From positions 1-13,152 of the forward strand of contig DVMB01000014.1 of NCBI GenBank assembly GCA_018715225.1: a stretch of 13,152 nt of DNA. The letters run 5' to 3'. The notes under the pieces were generated by a model. It made no database searches. It was given only the letters and a program-made list of their open reading frames with translations, and was not told where the DNA came from. This document shows, piece after piece, positions 12,908-13,152 of the stretch (position 1 is the stretch's first letter; each line of letters starts with the position of its first letter). This DNA is from Candidatus Onthoplasma faecigallinarum (lineage in GTDB: Bacteria; Bacillota; Clostridia; Christensenellales; UBA1242). The position numbers and the translations under genes are program-made.

Positions 12908-12936
12908 ATTATACAAACAATTCTAAAACATGTCAA
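12908..12936 (-). promoter_or_regulatory. Perfect consensus sigma-A promoter of the barnase/barstar operon
   Basis: Minus strand TTGACA (12936-12931), 17-bp spacer, TATAAT (12913-12908): 12 of 12 consensus bases at optimal spacing. It is the strongest promoter in the window and drives the toxin and inhibitor genes together. Confidence 0.9.
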
Positions 12937-12983
12937 CTTCAATAAATTAACTCCAAAAATATTTTCGACAGACATTTAACTTG

Positions 12984-13042
12984 CTCCACCATGCATCAAG
13001 ATTTGATGAAAAAAAGTAGTTAGACGATCCTAACTACTTTTT
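12984..13042 (+). repeat. 59-nt direct repeat, right copy (ssrA-like 3' end plus terminator)
   Basis: It begins with CTCCACCA as in the tmRNA end, and continues with a diverged linker and the same terminator stem (13011-13023 with 13030-13042). No tmRNA or tRNA body precedes it: bases before 12984 do not match the tmRNA T arm. It is therefore an isolated copy of the ssrA end, 1025 bases downstream of the true one. Confidence 0.85.
13011..13042 (+). terminator. Orphan copy of the ssrA terminator
   Basis: A 13-bp stem with a 6-nt loop followed by T residues, with no plus-strand gene upstream in the preceding kilobase. The arms are identical to those at 11986-12017. This is as expected if it was the ssrA terminator before the intervening segment was inserted. 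Confidence 0.8.
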
Positions 13043-13068
13043 TATGAATTATATTTATATGCTTCTTT

Positions 13069-13088
13069 ATTTTCCCATTTGGGAAAAT
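13069..13088. repeat. Perfect 9-bp hairpin in A/T-rich DNA
   Basis: Arms ATTTTCCCA (13069-13077) and TGGGAAAAT (13080-13088) enclose a 2-nt loop. No T run follows directly, so it is not a clear terminator. The rest of 13043-13152 is A/T-rich with no gene seen. Confidence 0.5.
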
Positions 13089-13152
13089 CATATAACTCAA
13101 AACTCTTTTAGTGGTGTTTTTATTTATATTTTAATAAATTTTTTATTTTATT

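Noticed and set aside
12878..12916. Longer ribonuclease starting at 12916
   Set aside because: That ATG overlaps the promoter region and would precede the predicted transcript start. The ATG at 12877 has the ribosome binding site.
12984..12991. A second tRNA or tmRNA ending in CTCCACCA
   Set aside because: The preceding bases form no T arm or acceptor stem, so only the last eight bases of ssrA are duplicated.

Overview
The window is AT-rich DNA from a low-GC Gram-positive bacterium, most likely an uncultured member of the Clostridia or a close relative. Evidence for this is the strong AGGAGG-type ribosome binding sites, consensus sigma-A promoters, many hairpin-plus-T-run terminators, a TasA-like protein with a SipW-type signal peptide, a one-piece tmRNA and a barnase/barstar pair of Bacillus type. 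The exact lineage cannot be fixed from the sequence.

Layout. (1) 1-602 has no credible gene but is packed with strong hairpins. (2) 602-2382 holds two convergent genes for secreted TasA-like proteins. They share a perfect 54-bp inverted repeat (602-655 and 2022-2075) that encodes the signal-peptide core. Only the right copy has a promoter, a structured leader, a ribosome binding site and a full signal peptide. The left copy is an intact reading frame without any of these. This is the arrangement of an invertible expression switch, and it is the most interesting system in the window. (3) 2470-3737 is a 388-aa orphan protein. (4) 3752-5347 is a two-gene operon: a zinc-ribbon/TM2 membrane protein followed by mnmA (tRNA 2-thiouridylation). 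(5) 5531-6007 is an RpiB-type sugar-phosphate isomerase with its own terminator. (6) 6018-8092 carries a PflX-like radical SAM protein and, upstream of it on the same strand, a zinc metallopeptidase-like protein. (7) 8245-9760 has a lipoprotein with a PepSY-like tail facing two small unknown proteins. (8) 10012-11501 is pyruvate kinase with its promoter and a palindromic terminator. (9) 11575-13042 is ssrA (tmRNA), followed by a roughly 1-kb segment with a barnase-like ribonuclease and barstar. That segment is bounded by 59-nt direct repeats of the ssrA 3' end plus terminator, as expected for a small insert at the ssrA attachment hotspot.

How parts work together. MnmA, pyruvate kinase, RpiB and tmRNA are housekeeping. 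The accessory parts are the TasA-like pair (extracellular fibre or biofilm proteins), the barnase/barstar module (toxin and its inhibitor, cotranscribed from a perfect consensus promoter through an SD-masking leader hairpin) and the structured 1-602 region. Three minus-strand genes (starts at 5312, 8057 and 9365) have a -10 box exactly six bases before the ATG and no Shine-Dalgarno sequence, which suggests leaderless transcripts. No recombinase, integrase, SipW peptidase or CRISPR array lies in the window.
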